DNA of 17,412 bases from Chthoniobacter sp. (GCA_025351065.1 JANXWQ010000603.1:1-17412); one strand, 5' to 3'. Positions 6,462 through 14,900 are shown, counted from the stretch's first letter. Made by a program: numbers and translations. The notes: a model not told the origin generated them from the sequence alone.

Positions 6462-7072
6462 TACTTGGCGAGGCGTTCTGCGAGTTGAGCGAGGCCGTCG
6501 TTGGTCACGATGATCTTGCGGAAATTGAGGAGCTGTTCGGTGTTCACCTGGGCGGCGGTCATCAGCAGGGTGGGTTGCACATTGCGGGCGGCGAGATAGG
6601 TGGTCTCGTCAAAGGCCGCGGAGACGACAATTGTTTTCGCCTCCTTGGTGATAGCGTGCAAAGCGGTGACAAACTGCTTGGTTTTGGGCTTGGCAACCAC
6701 AAAGGAATCAACAATCAGGACATCGCCAGCTTTGATGCGCTCGCTCAGCGCCTTGCGAAGGGCGATGCGTTTGGAGGTCTTGGACAGTTTCTTGGAATAG
6801 TCATGCGGGTGCGGGCCGAAGACCACGCCGCCGCCAACCCAAACGGGGCTCGACTTGTAACCGGCGCGGGCGCGGCCCGTGCCTTTCTGACGCCAAGGCT
6901 TGGCCCCAGAGCCGCTAACCGTTGCCTTGGTCTTGACCGAGGCGGTGCCGCTGCGGCGATTCGCCTGGAGGGCGACCACTGCGTCATGCACAACCTGGCT
7001 GTATTTGCCATTCTCGATCACGTCGATCTTGGCGGCCTTGGCGGCCTCAACTGTAAGAACTTTCGCAGCCAT
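6461..7072 (-). CDS. rplD: 50S ribosomal protein L4
   Basis: L4 is an early 23S rRNA-binding protein whose long loop reaches the exit tunnel; in E. coli it also controls the S10 operon through the rpsJ leader. The 203-residue product contains the tunnel loop with SGSGAKPWRQKGTGRARAG (about residues 53-71) and GGGVVFGPHPHDYSKKL, then the Rossmann-like globular part with VLIVDSF and TLLMTAAQVNTEQLL. Here rpsJ is preceded by only 12 bases after fusA, so an E. coli-like L4-responsive leader cannot be present at that place. It starts 3 bases after the rplC stop. Confidence 0.98.
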   Translation of the reverse strand: MAAKVLTVEAAKAAKIDVIENGKYSQVVHDAVVALQANRRSGTASVKTKATVSGSGAKPWRQKGTGRARAGYKSSPVWVGGGVVFGPHPHDYSKKLSKTSKRIALRKALSERIKAGDVLIVDSFVVAKPKTKQFVTALHAITKEAKTIVVSAAFDETTYLAARNVQPTLLMTAAQVNTEQLLNFRKIIVTNDGLAQLAERLAK

Positions 7073-7075
7073 AAA

Positions 7076-7723
7076 TTACTTCGCAGCCTCCGGTTGACCT
7101 TTGATGGCGGGACGGATGACGACGTAGCCGCCGTTTGCTCCGGGCACCGCACCGCTGATAAGAATGACGCCCTCCTCTGGACGTACTTGCACGACACGGA
7201 GGTTTTGCACCGTGATTCGCTCGTCACCCATGTGACCGGGCATACCCATGTTCTTCCAAATGCGGCCCGGAGTCGAACGGTTGCCGATGGCGCCGTTCCG
7301 ACGGTGCATCATGTGCCCGTGCGAGGCTGGCTGACCGGACATGTTATGCTTCTTCATTACCCCTTGGAAGCCCTTGCCCTTGGATTGGCCGATCACGTCC
7401 ACCACATCGCCGACGGCGAACTGGCTGACATTAAGATCAATCGCGCCTTCCAAGGTGGTGCCTTCCGGCAGGCGGAACTCACGAATGAACCGCTTGGGCT
7501 CGGACGAGGCCTTTTTGAAATGACCTAGCAACGGCTGGGTCACGCGCTGGGGCTTTTGGGCGTCATAGCCAACCTGGACGGAGGAGTAACCGTCGCTCTC
7601 TTCGGTCTTGATTTGCAGGGCGGTATTGCCGCCGGCCTCGATGACGGTGACAGGGGTAGCCTTGCCTTTGTCATCATAGACGCGGGTCATCCCGATCTTT
7701 TTTCCTAGTAATCCAATCTTCAT
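7076..7723 (-). CDS. rplC: 50S ribosomal protein L3
   Basis: L3 binds near the 3' end of 23S rRNA and its extension approaches the peptidyl-transferase centre. The 215-residue product begins MKIGLLGKKIGMTRVYDDKG and has the L3 signature around GQSKGKGFQGVMKKHNMSG, with HMMHRRNGAIGNRSTPGR and GMPGHMGDERITVQNL. At the position of the glutamine methylated by PrmB in E. coli there is a histidine (His164), as in some other bacteria. It starts 19 bases after rpsJ, with no Shine-Dalgarno sequence. Confidence 0.98.
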   Translation of the reverse strand: MKIGLLGKKIGMTRVYDDKGKATPVTVIEAGGNTALQIKTEESDGYSSVQVGYDAQKPQRVTQPLLGHFKKASSEPKRFIREFRLPEGTTLEGAIDLNVSQFAVGDVVDVIGQSKGKGFQGVMKKHNMSGQPASHGHMMHRRNGAIGNRSTPGRIWKNMGMPGHMGDERITVQNLRVVQVRPEEGVILISGAVPGANGGYVVIRPAIKGQPEAAK

Positions 7724-7742
7724 GTCGCTGAGTAACTAAAGG

Positions 7743-8051
7743 TCAGATCTTAATGGTGATGTCCACACCGGCCGGGAGGTTGAGCTTTTTCAGCTCGTCC
7801 ACGGTCTTCGCGGTCGGCTCAATGATGTCGAGCAGGCGCTTGTGTGTCCGGATTTCGAACTGCTCCATGGACTTCTTGTCCACGTGCGGGGAGCGGTTCA
7901 CAGTAAATTTCTCGATGCGCGTGGGAAGCGGGATGGGCCCCGCGACCTTGGCGCCCGTGCGCTTGGCGGTCTCGACGATTTCAGACGAGGATTGGTCCAG
8001 CATCCGAAAATCGAATGCTTTAAGACGGATGCGAATGCGTTGTCCGGTCAT
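7743..8051 (-). CDS. rpsJ: 30S ribosomal protein S10
   Basis: S10 is part of the small-subunit head and, as NusE, takes part in transcription antitermination with NusB. The 102-residue product has the family length and core: RIRIRLKAFDFRMLDQSS, GAKVAGPIPLPTRIEKFTV and the SMEQFEIRTHKRLLDII block. It starts 12 bases after the fusA stop, with no tuf gene in between and no room for the S10 leader known from E. coli, so the str and S10 operons are joined into one unit. Confidence 0.99.
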   Translation of the reverse strand: MTGQRIRIRLKAFDFRMLDQSSSEIVETAKRTGAKVAGPIPLPTRIEKFTVNRSPHVDKKSMEQFEIRTHKRLLDIIEPTAKTVDELKKLNLPAGVDITIKI

Positions 8052-8063
8052 AGGTAAAATGGG

Positions 8064-10229
8064 TTACTTGGCCTTCTGGTCGAGCACGGCGGCGAGCACC
8101 TGGGCTGGGACTTGTTCAAAGTGGGACGGTTCCATCGAGTAGCTGGAGCGGCCTTTCGACAGGGAGCGGATTGCGGTGGCGTAACCGAACATTTCCGCCA
8201 GCGGCACTTCTGCGTTGACGATGGAAAGATTGGCCTTGCTTTCGATGCTCATGATCTTACCGCGGCGGCGGTTGAGGTCGCCCATGATGTCGCCTTGGTA
8301 TTCCTCTGGCGTGCTGTTCTCAACCTTCATGATTGGCTCCAAGAGAATCGCGCCTGCTTTCTTGAAGCCGTCTTTGACTGCGAAAATTGCCGCCATTTTG
8401 AACGCCAGTTCATTAGAATCAACGTCGTGATAGCTGCCGTCGATGATGTCCACTTCGACATCAATCACCGGGTAGCCGCCGACCACGCCATTCAGCACCG
8501 CTTCCTCAACACCTTTCTTACAGGCGGGAATGTATTCTTTCGGAATGGTTCCGCCGACGACTTTGTTTTCGAGGACGAGACCTTTGCCACGCTCGCCGGG
8601 GCGGACATTGACGATGACGTGGCCGTACTGACCGCGACCACCGGACTGCTTGATGAGCCGACCCTCGCCAGTCGCCTTCAAGGTGATCGTCTCACGGTAG
8701 GCTATCTGCGGCTTGCCCGCAGTCGCCTCGACCTTGAACTCGCGCATCATGCGGTCGCGGATGATTTCCAAATGCAGCTCACCCATGCCGGCGATGATGG
8801 TCTGGCCGGTGTCTTCGTCGGTGTGAACCCGGAAAGTCGGGTCTTCTTCCGAGAGGCGCTGGAGCGCATTGCCCATCTTTTCCTGATCGACCTTGGTCTT
8901 CGGCTCGATGGACATCGAGATAACGGGATCCGGGAACGACGGCGGCTCTAGCAAGATCGCATGATCCTCGTCGCACAGCGTGTCGCCGGTGGTGACGTTC
9001 TTGATGCCGACGATGGCCGCGATGTCGCCGGAATAGATGGTGTCGATGTCCTCGCGCTTGTCGGCTTGAATCTGAATCAGACGGCTGATGCGGTCACGCT
9101 TGTTGGTGCGCGGGTTATAGATGGTGTCGCCCTTGGTGACTTTGCCGCTATAGACGCGGAAGAAGACTAGCTTGCCGACAAAGGGGTCGGTCCAGAGCTT
9201 GAAGGCGAGGGAGCAGAACTTGGCGTTGTCGTCCGTGATGGCATCGATGGGAGCCAAAGTATCCGGATCCATGCCTTTGGCCGGGGGAATGTCGATTGGG
9301 CTTGGGAGATAGTCGATCACCGCATCCATGAGATACTGCACGCCCTTGTTTTTGAAGGCCGAGCCACCTACGACCGGAACAAAATTGTTTGCAATGGTCT
9401 GGCGGCGGATGCCGGCCTTGAGCATCTGGATTGAGATCGGTTTCTCTTCGAGGTAGGCGGTGCCGATTTCGTCGTCGAGATCGGAGATAGCCGAAACGAG
9501 GTCGTTATAGGCATTGTCCACCATCTCCTTCGCTTCCGCAGGAATCTCCTCGATCAGGTAGTTGGAACCCATCTCTTTATCGTCGAGATAGATGATCGCC
9601 TTCTTGTTAATGACATCATACTGACCCTTGAGTTGATCTTCGGCACCAATGGGGATGAGAATCGGCCACGCGTTGGCGCGGAGCTTGGTCCGCATGTCGT
9701 TGATGGCGTTGTTAAAGTTTGCGCCCGTGCGATCCATCTTATTGACGAACGCGATGCGCGGCACGTTGTACTTCATCGCCTGACGCCACACTGTCTCGGA
9801 CTGCGGCTGTACGCCGGCGACTGCACAGAAGACGGCAATTGCGCCATCAAGCACGCGGAGCGAACGCTCGACCTCGGCGGTGAAGTCCACGTGGCCGGGT
9901 GTGTCAATGATATTGACCCGCATCTTGGTGTCTTCATATGCCTTGTAGACCCCGGCCTCTTTGCGCTGCTGCCAGAAGCAGGTCGTCGCCGCCGACGTAA
10001 TCGTAATGCCGCGCTCGCGCTCCTGCTCCATCCAGTCCGTGACGGTGGTGCCTTCATGCACCTCACCGATCTTGTGGATCATGCCGGTGTAGAAAAGGAT
10101 GCGCTCGGTCAGCGTGGTCTTGCCGGCGTCGATGTGCGCGGCGATGCCGATGTTGCGCGTCTTCTCCAGCGGATACTGGCGATGCGGCGAATTCGGATTC
10201 GTGGTGATGGGAGCAGCAGCGGCTGACAT
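8064..10229 (-). CDS. fusA: Elongation factor G
   Basis: EF-G is the ribosome-dependent GTPase that drives translocation and, with RRF, ribosome recycling. The 721-residue product has the GTPase motifs in order: P-loop AHIDAGKTT (31-39), the switch I RERGITI (71-77), DTPGHVD (109-115) and NKMD (163-166), then SAFKNKG. Later domains contain GMGELHLEII (domain III), GGRGQYGHV (domain IV) and RGKIMSIE with MFGYATAIRSLSKGRSSYSM (domain V). The N-terminus is about 15 residues longer than in E. coli (MSAAAAPITTNPNSPHRQYP). It lies 12 bases after rpsG (TAACCAGTAACGACC, no Shine-Dalgarno) and is followed directly by rpsJ rather than tuf. Confidence 0.99.
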   Translation of the reverse strand: MSAAAAPITTNPNSPHRQYPLEKTRNIGIAAHIDAGKTTLTERILFYTGMIHKIGEVHEGTTVTDWMEQERERGITITSAATTCFWQQRKEAGVYKAYEDTKMRVNIIDTPGHVDFTAEVERSLRVLDGAIAVFCAVAGVQPQSETVWRQAMKYNVPRIAFVNKMDRTGANFNNAINDMRTKLRANAWPILIPIGAEDQLKGQYDVINKKAIIYLDDKEMGSNYLIEEIPAEAKEMVDNAYNDLVSAISDLDDEIGTAYLEEKPISIQMLKAGIRRQTIANNFVPVVGGSAFKNKGVQYLMDAVIDYLPSPIDIPPAKGMDPDTLAPIDAITDDNAKFCSLAFKLWTDPFVGKLVFFRVYSGKVTKGDTIYNPRTNKRDRISRLIQIQADKREDIDTIYSGDIAAIVGIKNVTTGDTLCDEDHAILLEPPSFPDPVISMSIEPKTKVDQEKMGNALQRLSEEDPTFRVHTDEDTGQTIIAGMGELHLEIIRDRMMREFKVEATAGKPQIAYRETITLKATGEGRLIKQSGGRGQYGHVIVNVRPGERGKGLVLENKVVGGTIPKEYIPACKKGVEEAVLNGVVGGYPVIDVEVDIIDGSYHDVDSNELAFKMAAIFAVKDGFKKAGAILLEPIMKVENSTPEEYQGDIMGDLNRRRGKIMSIESKANLSIVNAEVPLAEMFGYATAIRSLSKGRSSYSMEPSHFEQVPAQVLAAVLDQKAK

Positions 10230-10241
10230 GGTCGTTACTGG

Positions 10242-10715
10242 TTAGAAACGGAAGTGCGCGAACGCCCGGTTGGCCTGGGCCATCTTATGGGTGTCGTCGC
10301 GCTTCTTGATGGCATTCCCCTGCCCGCTCGCGGCTTCCTTGAGTTCGTTGGCGAGCGCCTTCATCAGCGGGATGTTTTTACGCGCCTGGGCGTAACCCAC
10401 GATCCAGCGCATCGCGAGCGCGAGCTGGCGGGCCGGAGGCACCTCCATCGGCACCTGATAAGTCGCGCCACCCACGCGGCGACTCTTGACTTCGAGACGT
10501 GGCTTCACGTTGTCGATCGCCTTGTTCAAAATCTCCAGCGGATCGACCGCATCCGTGCCTGTGCGGGTTTCCTCGATGGCCGTATAGACGATGCGCTCGG
10601 CGAGCGACTTCTTGCCATCCTGCATGACCGTGGCAATGAGCCGCGCCACGACCGGACTGCCATAACGGGCGTCCAATTTTTCTGTCTTATGAATGACTCG
10701 GCGACGACGGGACAT
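10242..10715 (-). CDS. rpsG: 30S ribosomal protein S7
   Basis: S7 initiates assembly of the small-subunit head and lies at the E site/mRNA exit. The 157-residue product has RRRRVIHKTEKLDARYGSP, MQDGKKSLAERIVY, the signature VKSRRVGGATYQVPMEV with ALAMRWIV, and the C-terminal KKRDDTHKMAQANRAFAHFRF. The rpsL-rpsG gap is 21 bases, much shorter than the roughly 100-base gap of E. coli that holds the S7 repressor site, so that control mode appears absent. The gap begins TAACCACTTTC and has no Shine-Dalgarno sequence. Confidence 0.99.
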   Translation of the reverse strand: MSRRRRVIHKTEKLDARYGSPVVARLIATVMQDGKKSLAERIVYTAIEETRTGTDAVDPLEILNKAIDNVKPRLEVKSRRVGGATYQVPMEVPPARQLALAMRWIVGYAQARKNIPLMKALANELKEAASGQGNAIKKRDDTHKMAQANRAFAHFRF

Positions 10716-10736
10716 GAGAGGTGTGGTTGAAAGTGG

Positions 10737-11153
10737 TTACTTCTTCTTGCCCTTGGCGGCGGCCGCGGCGGCTTCAGCGCCTTTCTTCGGACGCTTGGCA
10801 CCGTACTTCGAGCGGCTGCGGCGGCGGCCGTCCACGCCGAGCGCGTCGAGCGTGCCGCGGACGATGTGATAACGCACACCCGGCAAATCCTTCACGCGAC
10901 CACCACGAACCAAGACAATCGAGTGCTCCTGCAAATTGTGCCCCTCGCCGGGAATGTAAGCGATGACCTCATAGCCATTCGTCAACCGCACCTTCGCCAC
11001 TTTGCGCAAAGCCGAGTTTGGCTTCTTCGGCGTGCGAGTCATCACTTGCGTGCAGACTCCGCGACGAAACGGGCAGTTAGTCAGCGCCGGTGATTTGGAT
11101 TTCACCGTGACTTTCTTGCGTCCCTGGCGGACGAGCTGGTTGATGGTTGGCAT
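10737..11153 (-). CDS. rpsL: 30S ribosomal protein S12
   Basis: S12 is at the decoding centre and controls accuracy. The 138-residue product starts MPTINQLVRQGRKK; this ATG at 11153 was chosen because S12 homology begins there, although the frame is open to 11234. Hallmarks: TPKKPNSALRKVAKVRLTNG, the GEGHNLQEHSIVLVRGGRVK segment and DLPGVRYHIVRGTLD. Lys44 (or its neighbour Lys43) and Lys88, the classic streptomycin-resistance positions, are wild type, as is Asp89, the RimO target. An Ala/Lys tail (GAEAAAAAAKGKKK) extends the end. It is the first gene of the cluster, preceded by an about 90-base leader with hairpins and candidate promoters; no Shine-Dalgarno sequence is visible. Confidence 0.98.
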   Translation of the reverse strand: MPTINQLVRQGRKKVTVKSKSPALTNCPFRRGVCTQVMTRTPKKPNSALRKVAKVRLTNGYEVIAYIPGEGHNLQEHSIVLVRGGRVKDLPGVRYHIVRGTLDALGVDGRRRSRSKYGAKRPKKGAEAAAAAAKGKKK

Positions 11154-11178
11154 GAGAAAAGGTTTTTGACTGAGGATT

Positions 11179-11218
11179 CCCCGCTGCATCCGGGGACTGA
11201 AAACCCCGCTGTCACGGG
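11179..11218 (-). promoter_or_regulatory. rpsL leader with alternative hairpins (attenuator-like)
   Basis: In the rpsL leader RNA four short segments can pair in two ways. CCCG (11218-11215) with CGGG (11208-11205) forms a hairpin followed by GTTTT; CCCCG (11195-11191) with CGGGG (11183-11179) forms a second hairpin. Alternatively CGGGG at 11208-11204 can pair with CCCCG at 11195-11191, excluding both. This resembles an attenuator or a ribosomal-protein binding site. Stems are only 4-5 base pairs, so this is a weak prediction from pairing alone. Confidence 0.35.
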
Positions 11219-11252
11219 CGAGTTCAATGCCCATTGGGAGCGGGGAGCGCGG

Positions 11253-11280
11253 ACTTTAGGGAAACACGCCTGACGTGCAA
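11253..11280 (-). promoter_or_regulatory. Candidate promoter P2 of the ribosomal cluster
   Basis: TTGCAC (11280-11275), 16-base spacer, TAAAGT (11258-11253) on the minus strand, about 95 bases upstream of the rpsL ATG. Matches to the sigma-70 consensus are 3/6 and 4/6. Support comes from its place before the first gene and from its likeness to a second copy of the pattern further upstream (CTTGCRC ... CCTAAA). It would give a leader of about 90 bases that includes the hairpins. Confidence 0.4.
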
Positions 11281-11413
11281 GCAGTTTTCTTCGCGACCAC
11301 GATTTATTTTCCCTCAACGACTCCGCCGACCTTCACCAAGCGACGCAGCCGCCGGTGAACCGGAGCCGCGAATGCTTGAGCGAAAAGCTCAGCCGAGCGC
11401 GAAAGGGGCGGAA

Positions 11414-11442
11414 TGTTTAGGCGACCCGGCAAAACCGCGCAA
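11414..11442 (-). promoter_or_regulatory. Candidate upstream promoter P1 of the ribosomal cluster
   Basis: TTGCGC (11442-11437), 17-base spacer, TAAACA (11419-11414) on the minus strand. It shares with P2 the context CTTGCRC and CCTAAA. A perfect 13-base palindrome lies 4 bases upstream of its -35 box. The leader from here to rpsL would be about 250 bases. Weak by consensus matching (3/6 and 3/6). Confidence 0.28.
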
Positions 11443-11446
11443 GCAC

Positions 11447-11507
11447 GATTTTCAAAATCTTTCACCACCTGCTGCCGCGCTTTCCTCTGCGTGGCGGCTG
11501 TGGTGAA
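11447..11507. repeat. Palindromes upstream of promoter P1
   Basis: A perfect 13-base palindrome, GATTTTCAAAATC (11447-11459), is followed one base later by an inverted repeat with arms TTCACCAC (11461-11468) and GTGGTGAA (11500-11507), extended inward by GCCGC/GCGGC (11474-11478 / 11494-11498) across an asymmetric bulge. It lies between the broken TPR gene and the ribosomal promoters. It could be an operator or UP-type element, or a factor-dependent terminator for the upstream minus-strand gene; there is no T-run. Confidence 0.4.
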
Positions 11508-11568
11508 AAGGCACCCGTCCTGTCGCCCAGGCCCCCTCACTCCATCGCCTCAGCTGCTCTTGCACTAA

Positions 11569-11946
11569 AAGGCCACGCGCTGGCTGTTCGCCGCGCTCCT
11601 CCTGTGCCTCGCACCCGCGGCTCATGCCGCGAAAACGCGCGAAAATCTCGCGCAGCGGAGCGCCTAGGCCGACGAGCTTTGCGATCAGGGCAAATATGCC
11701 AAAGCCGAGAAAGCCCACCGCGCCGTATTCACCCTCCGCCAGCAAGTGCTCGGCCCCGAGGATCCCAAGACCTTGGCGAGCCGAAACAATCTGGCCAACG
11801 CGCTGCGAGCCCAAGGCAAGTATGCCGAGGCGGAGCGGGCGCATCGGGCGGTGCTCGCCATCCGCGAGCGCGTGCTTGGCGCGAAGCATCCCGCTGTCTT
11901 CCAGAGCTGCTACAACCTCGCCCTGTGTCTCGAAAATACTGGCTCG
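11569..11946 (+). pseudogene. Remnant of a secreted kinesin-light-chain-type TPR protein
   Basis: In plus frame 1 (codon starting at 11569) the sequence reads KATRWLFAALLLCLAPAAHA, a typical signal peptide but without a start codon and preceded by an in-frame TAA (11566). It continues AKTRENLAQRSA, hits an in-frame TAG (11665-11667), then reads ADELCDQGKYAKAEKAHRAV, a TPR, followed by VLGPEDPKTLASRNNLANAL, RAQGKYAEAERAHRAVLAIR, ERVLGAKHPAVFQSCYNLAL and CLENTG. The two GKYA units are exactly 126 bases (42 codons) apart, the period of TPR_12/kinesin-light-chain repeats. Homology stops near 11943, just where the convergent modular gene's end region begins. Lost start, internal stop and abrupt 3' truncation point to a decayed gene. 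It is the only plus-strand coding trace in the window. Confidence 0.72.
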
Positions 11947-11978
11947 TGCCGCCCGCGACCAGCAATCCGCCGCTGGGG

Positions 11979-14900
11979 TCAGTTCAGCGTCGCGCGGAGG
12001 CGCATGAAGCCGCCGGCGGGCGCGTCTTCAATGGCGGTGTCGTAGTAGTAGGTGAAGATCTCGTAGCTGCCGTCGTTCACGGGTGCGCCGGTCTGGATGG
12101 CGTGGGTGGCGGCGGCGGGCAGGGCGAGGCCGCCGAGGGTCGGGGCGGCTTCGGGGATGAGGGTGACGCCGGGGCGGTTCTTGCGCACGCGCGCCTGGAA
12201 GCTGAGGTAGTTTTTGCCCACCACCGCGGCCCCTCCGAGCGCAGCGCCGGTGCGGACCTGGAACTGCGGGAGGAGGCTCGGGCCGGCGGTGAGCGGGTTG
12301 GAGCCGAGGAGGTATTCGTAAAAATTCAGCACGCCGTCGCCGTCGGGATCATCGGTCGCGCCGGACTGGCCGCCGGGGAAAGTGAGGCCCGCGGCCCACG
12401 CGGCGAAGGACGGATCGGGCACGAGCGTGGCCGCGGGCGGCGAGGCGAGCGAGGCGATTTCCGCGGCGGCGAGGCCACGGCTGTAAATGCGGAAGTCGTC
12501 AATCGTGCCGTTAAACAGCGGGTCGGCGGGGTACTGCGATTTGCCGAGGTAATTCGCCGTCTGCGCGATGGCGGACGGATGCAGCGTGATCGGCCCCGAC
12601 GTGACGGCGGCACCGTTCACGTAGAGCGTGCCGGTGCTGCCAGTGAGCGTGACGGCGACGTGCGTCCATTCGCCGACGGGCAGCGCGGACGGAGCGACCA
12701 GCACCTGCCCGGTGCCGGCGCTATTGAGGATGCCGAACTGCACCGCGCCGCCATTCGACGGACTGAGGAAAAAATACTGCCCCGTCCCACCACCGAAATC
12801 GAAGATGCGCTGCCACGCGCCGCCGCCATTCCAGCGCACGCGCGCGGCAAAGGTCGCGTCGCCCAGCGCACTGGCGAGGTTCGCGGGCACGCGAACGGAC
12901 GCATCGGTGCCATTGAGCCGGAGCGCTTTGTCGAAAAGCCCGGCGTCATAGCTGATGGTTCCGGTGGTCGTGCCAGCGGTGCCGCCGGAGCTGTCGGCGG
13001 TGGTGCCGTCGAACTCGTAATGCACGATCAGGTCGGAGGGCTCGGGCGTGTCGATATTCAGCACCGCGTCGTCGGCGAGTCCGGTGCCGTCGGTCACGCG
13101 GACGATGAAACGGCTCACGCCCGCATCGACCGCCGTGGGCACGCCGGAGAGCCGCCCATTGGCGGCGACAGTCAGCCATTTCGGGCCGCTGACTTTGGTG
13201 AAAGTGAAGGTGCTCCCCGCGTCGGGATCCGTCGCGGAACCGGCGAGCGTCTGCTCGTATTCCTGGCCGATGACGGCGGCGGGCCTGGTCATCGGATCAA
13301 GCGTGAAGGTGGGCGCGCGGGCGGCGACGAGCGCGGCGACTTCCGCAGCGGCGAGCGAGCGGTTGAAGATCATGAACTCATCGAGCCGCCCGCTGAAGAG
13401 CGGATCGGGCCACTGGCTTTTGCCGAGAAAATTCACGGCAGGCTCAAGGTCCGTCGGCTTGAACGAGACCGCCGCCGTCGCCGCAAGTGCGCCATTGACA
13501 TAAAGCCGTGCCGAGCCCGCGCCGAGCGTGACGGCCACATGCACCCATGAGCCGATGGCAAGCTGCGCGGTCTCCACACTCTGCGTCACACCCGCGATGG
13601 TGATGGAAAAACGCAGCCCATTCGTGCCGCCCGCGCGCGGGGTGAGGAAAATATTGTCCGCCTGCCCATTGCCGAAATCGAAGATGCGCTGCCAAATTTG
13701 GTTAGTGCCGCCGTTCCAATAGACCCACGTCGCGTAGGTGATGTCGGGCGAACTCGAAACGCCGTAAGGCAAAGTCACGTAGGCGTCGGTGCCGTTGAGG
13801 CTGAGCGCCTGCCCGTACTTTCCGGCGACGTAACTCGTCGCGCCGGTGGTCGTGCCATTGGCCGTGCCGACGGTCGCATTCGCAGTCGAGTCAAAGGCGT
13901 AGCGCGCGATGAGCCCGCCCGCCTCGGCGACGGAAATTTGCAGCATCGTGGTGTGCAGCGCGCCGGTGGAATTCATCGCGCGGACGAGGAACGTATTCAG
14001 CCCGCCGTCCGTCGCGCCGGGCACGCCGGTGAGGCTGCCGTCGGCGGCCACGGCGAGCCACGCGGGGCCGCTCATTTTGGTGAAAGTGATCGCGCCCGTG
14101 CCACCAGTCGCATTCGCCGCGATGCTCGCGGTGTAAGGCTGGAACTTGGTTGCGCCGGATTTGATGAGCGGGTTCGCGGCAAATTGCGGCGGCGTGCCCG
14201 CGGCCATCGTGGCGACCTGCGCATCGCTCAGCGCGGTGGTGAAAAAGCGCACGTCATCGAGCCGTCCGTTGAACAGCGGATCGGCGAACTGGCTTTTGCC
14301 GAGGAAGTTAAACTTCGTCGCGCAATCGGCCGGATTGATGTCCATCGCCGTGTTCGTGTTCACGAGCGTGCCATTCACGAACAGCTTGCCGGTCGTGCCC
14401 GTGATCGTCACCGCGACGTGCGTCCACGCGCCGACCGGCAGCGCGCTCGTCCAGTTGAGCTGCTGCTCGGCGCCGCCGTTTTTGATGGCGAAGCGCAGCG
14501 TGTTGCCGCCCGCTTTCGGCGACAGAAAAAGGTACTGATTCGTGCCGCTGCCGAAGTCGAAAATGCGCTGCCAGTTGGCCCCGCCGCTCCACCACACCCA
14601 CGCACCGAAGGTGAAGTCCGTGGTGTCCGCGAGTTGCGGGGGGAGCTGCACGTAATCCGTCGCGCCGTCGAGCGTGATGGACTGGCTGAATTTTCCCGCC
14701 GCAAAAACCGGCGTGCCGACCTGGGTGCCGTCGTTCCCGTTGCCCGAGGAGTCGCGCACATTGCCCTCGAAAATATAATGCGCGGCGGGCGAGGAGACGG
14801 CGTCCGGCAGCTCCTGCACGTAGGCGATGGGCGAGGCGTTGTCGCGATAGGTCACGCCCGCGGCGGTCAGCGAGCCGTCGTCCCACACGAGGCGGCGCAC

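Noticed and set aside
6449..7528. Plus-strand open frame of 359 codons opposite rplD and rplC
   Set aside because: Lies entirely antisense to two highly conserved ribosomal genes and shows no family resemblance.
11377..11391. TGAGC-GAAAA-GCTCA hairpin in the rpsL upstream region
   Set aside because: The 5-base-pair stem is likely to occur by chance and has no T-run or other context.
11304..11540. 78-codon minus-strand open frame upstream of rpsL
   Set aside because: No start signal or recognisable sequence; it overlaps the palindromes and candidate promoter P1.
11604..13550. Plus-strand open frame of 648 codons
   Set aside because: It is a shadow of the LamG gene and of the TPR remnant in another frame; the translation is low-complexity and Arg/Gly/Ala-rich, and the TPR homology lies in a different frame.
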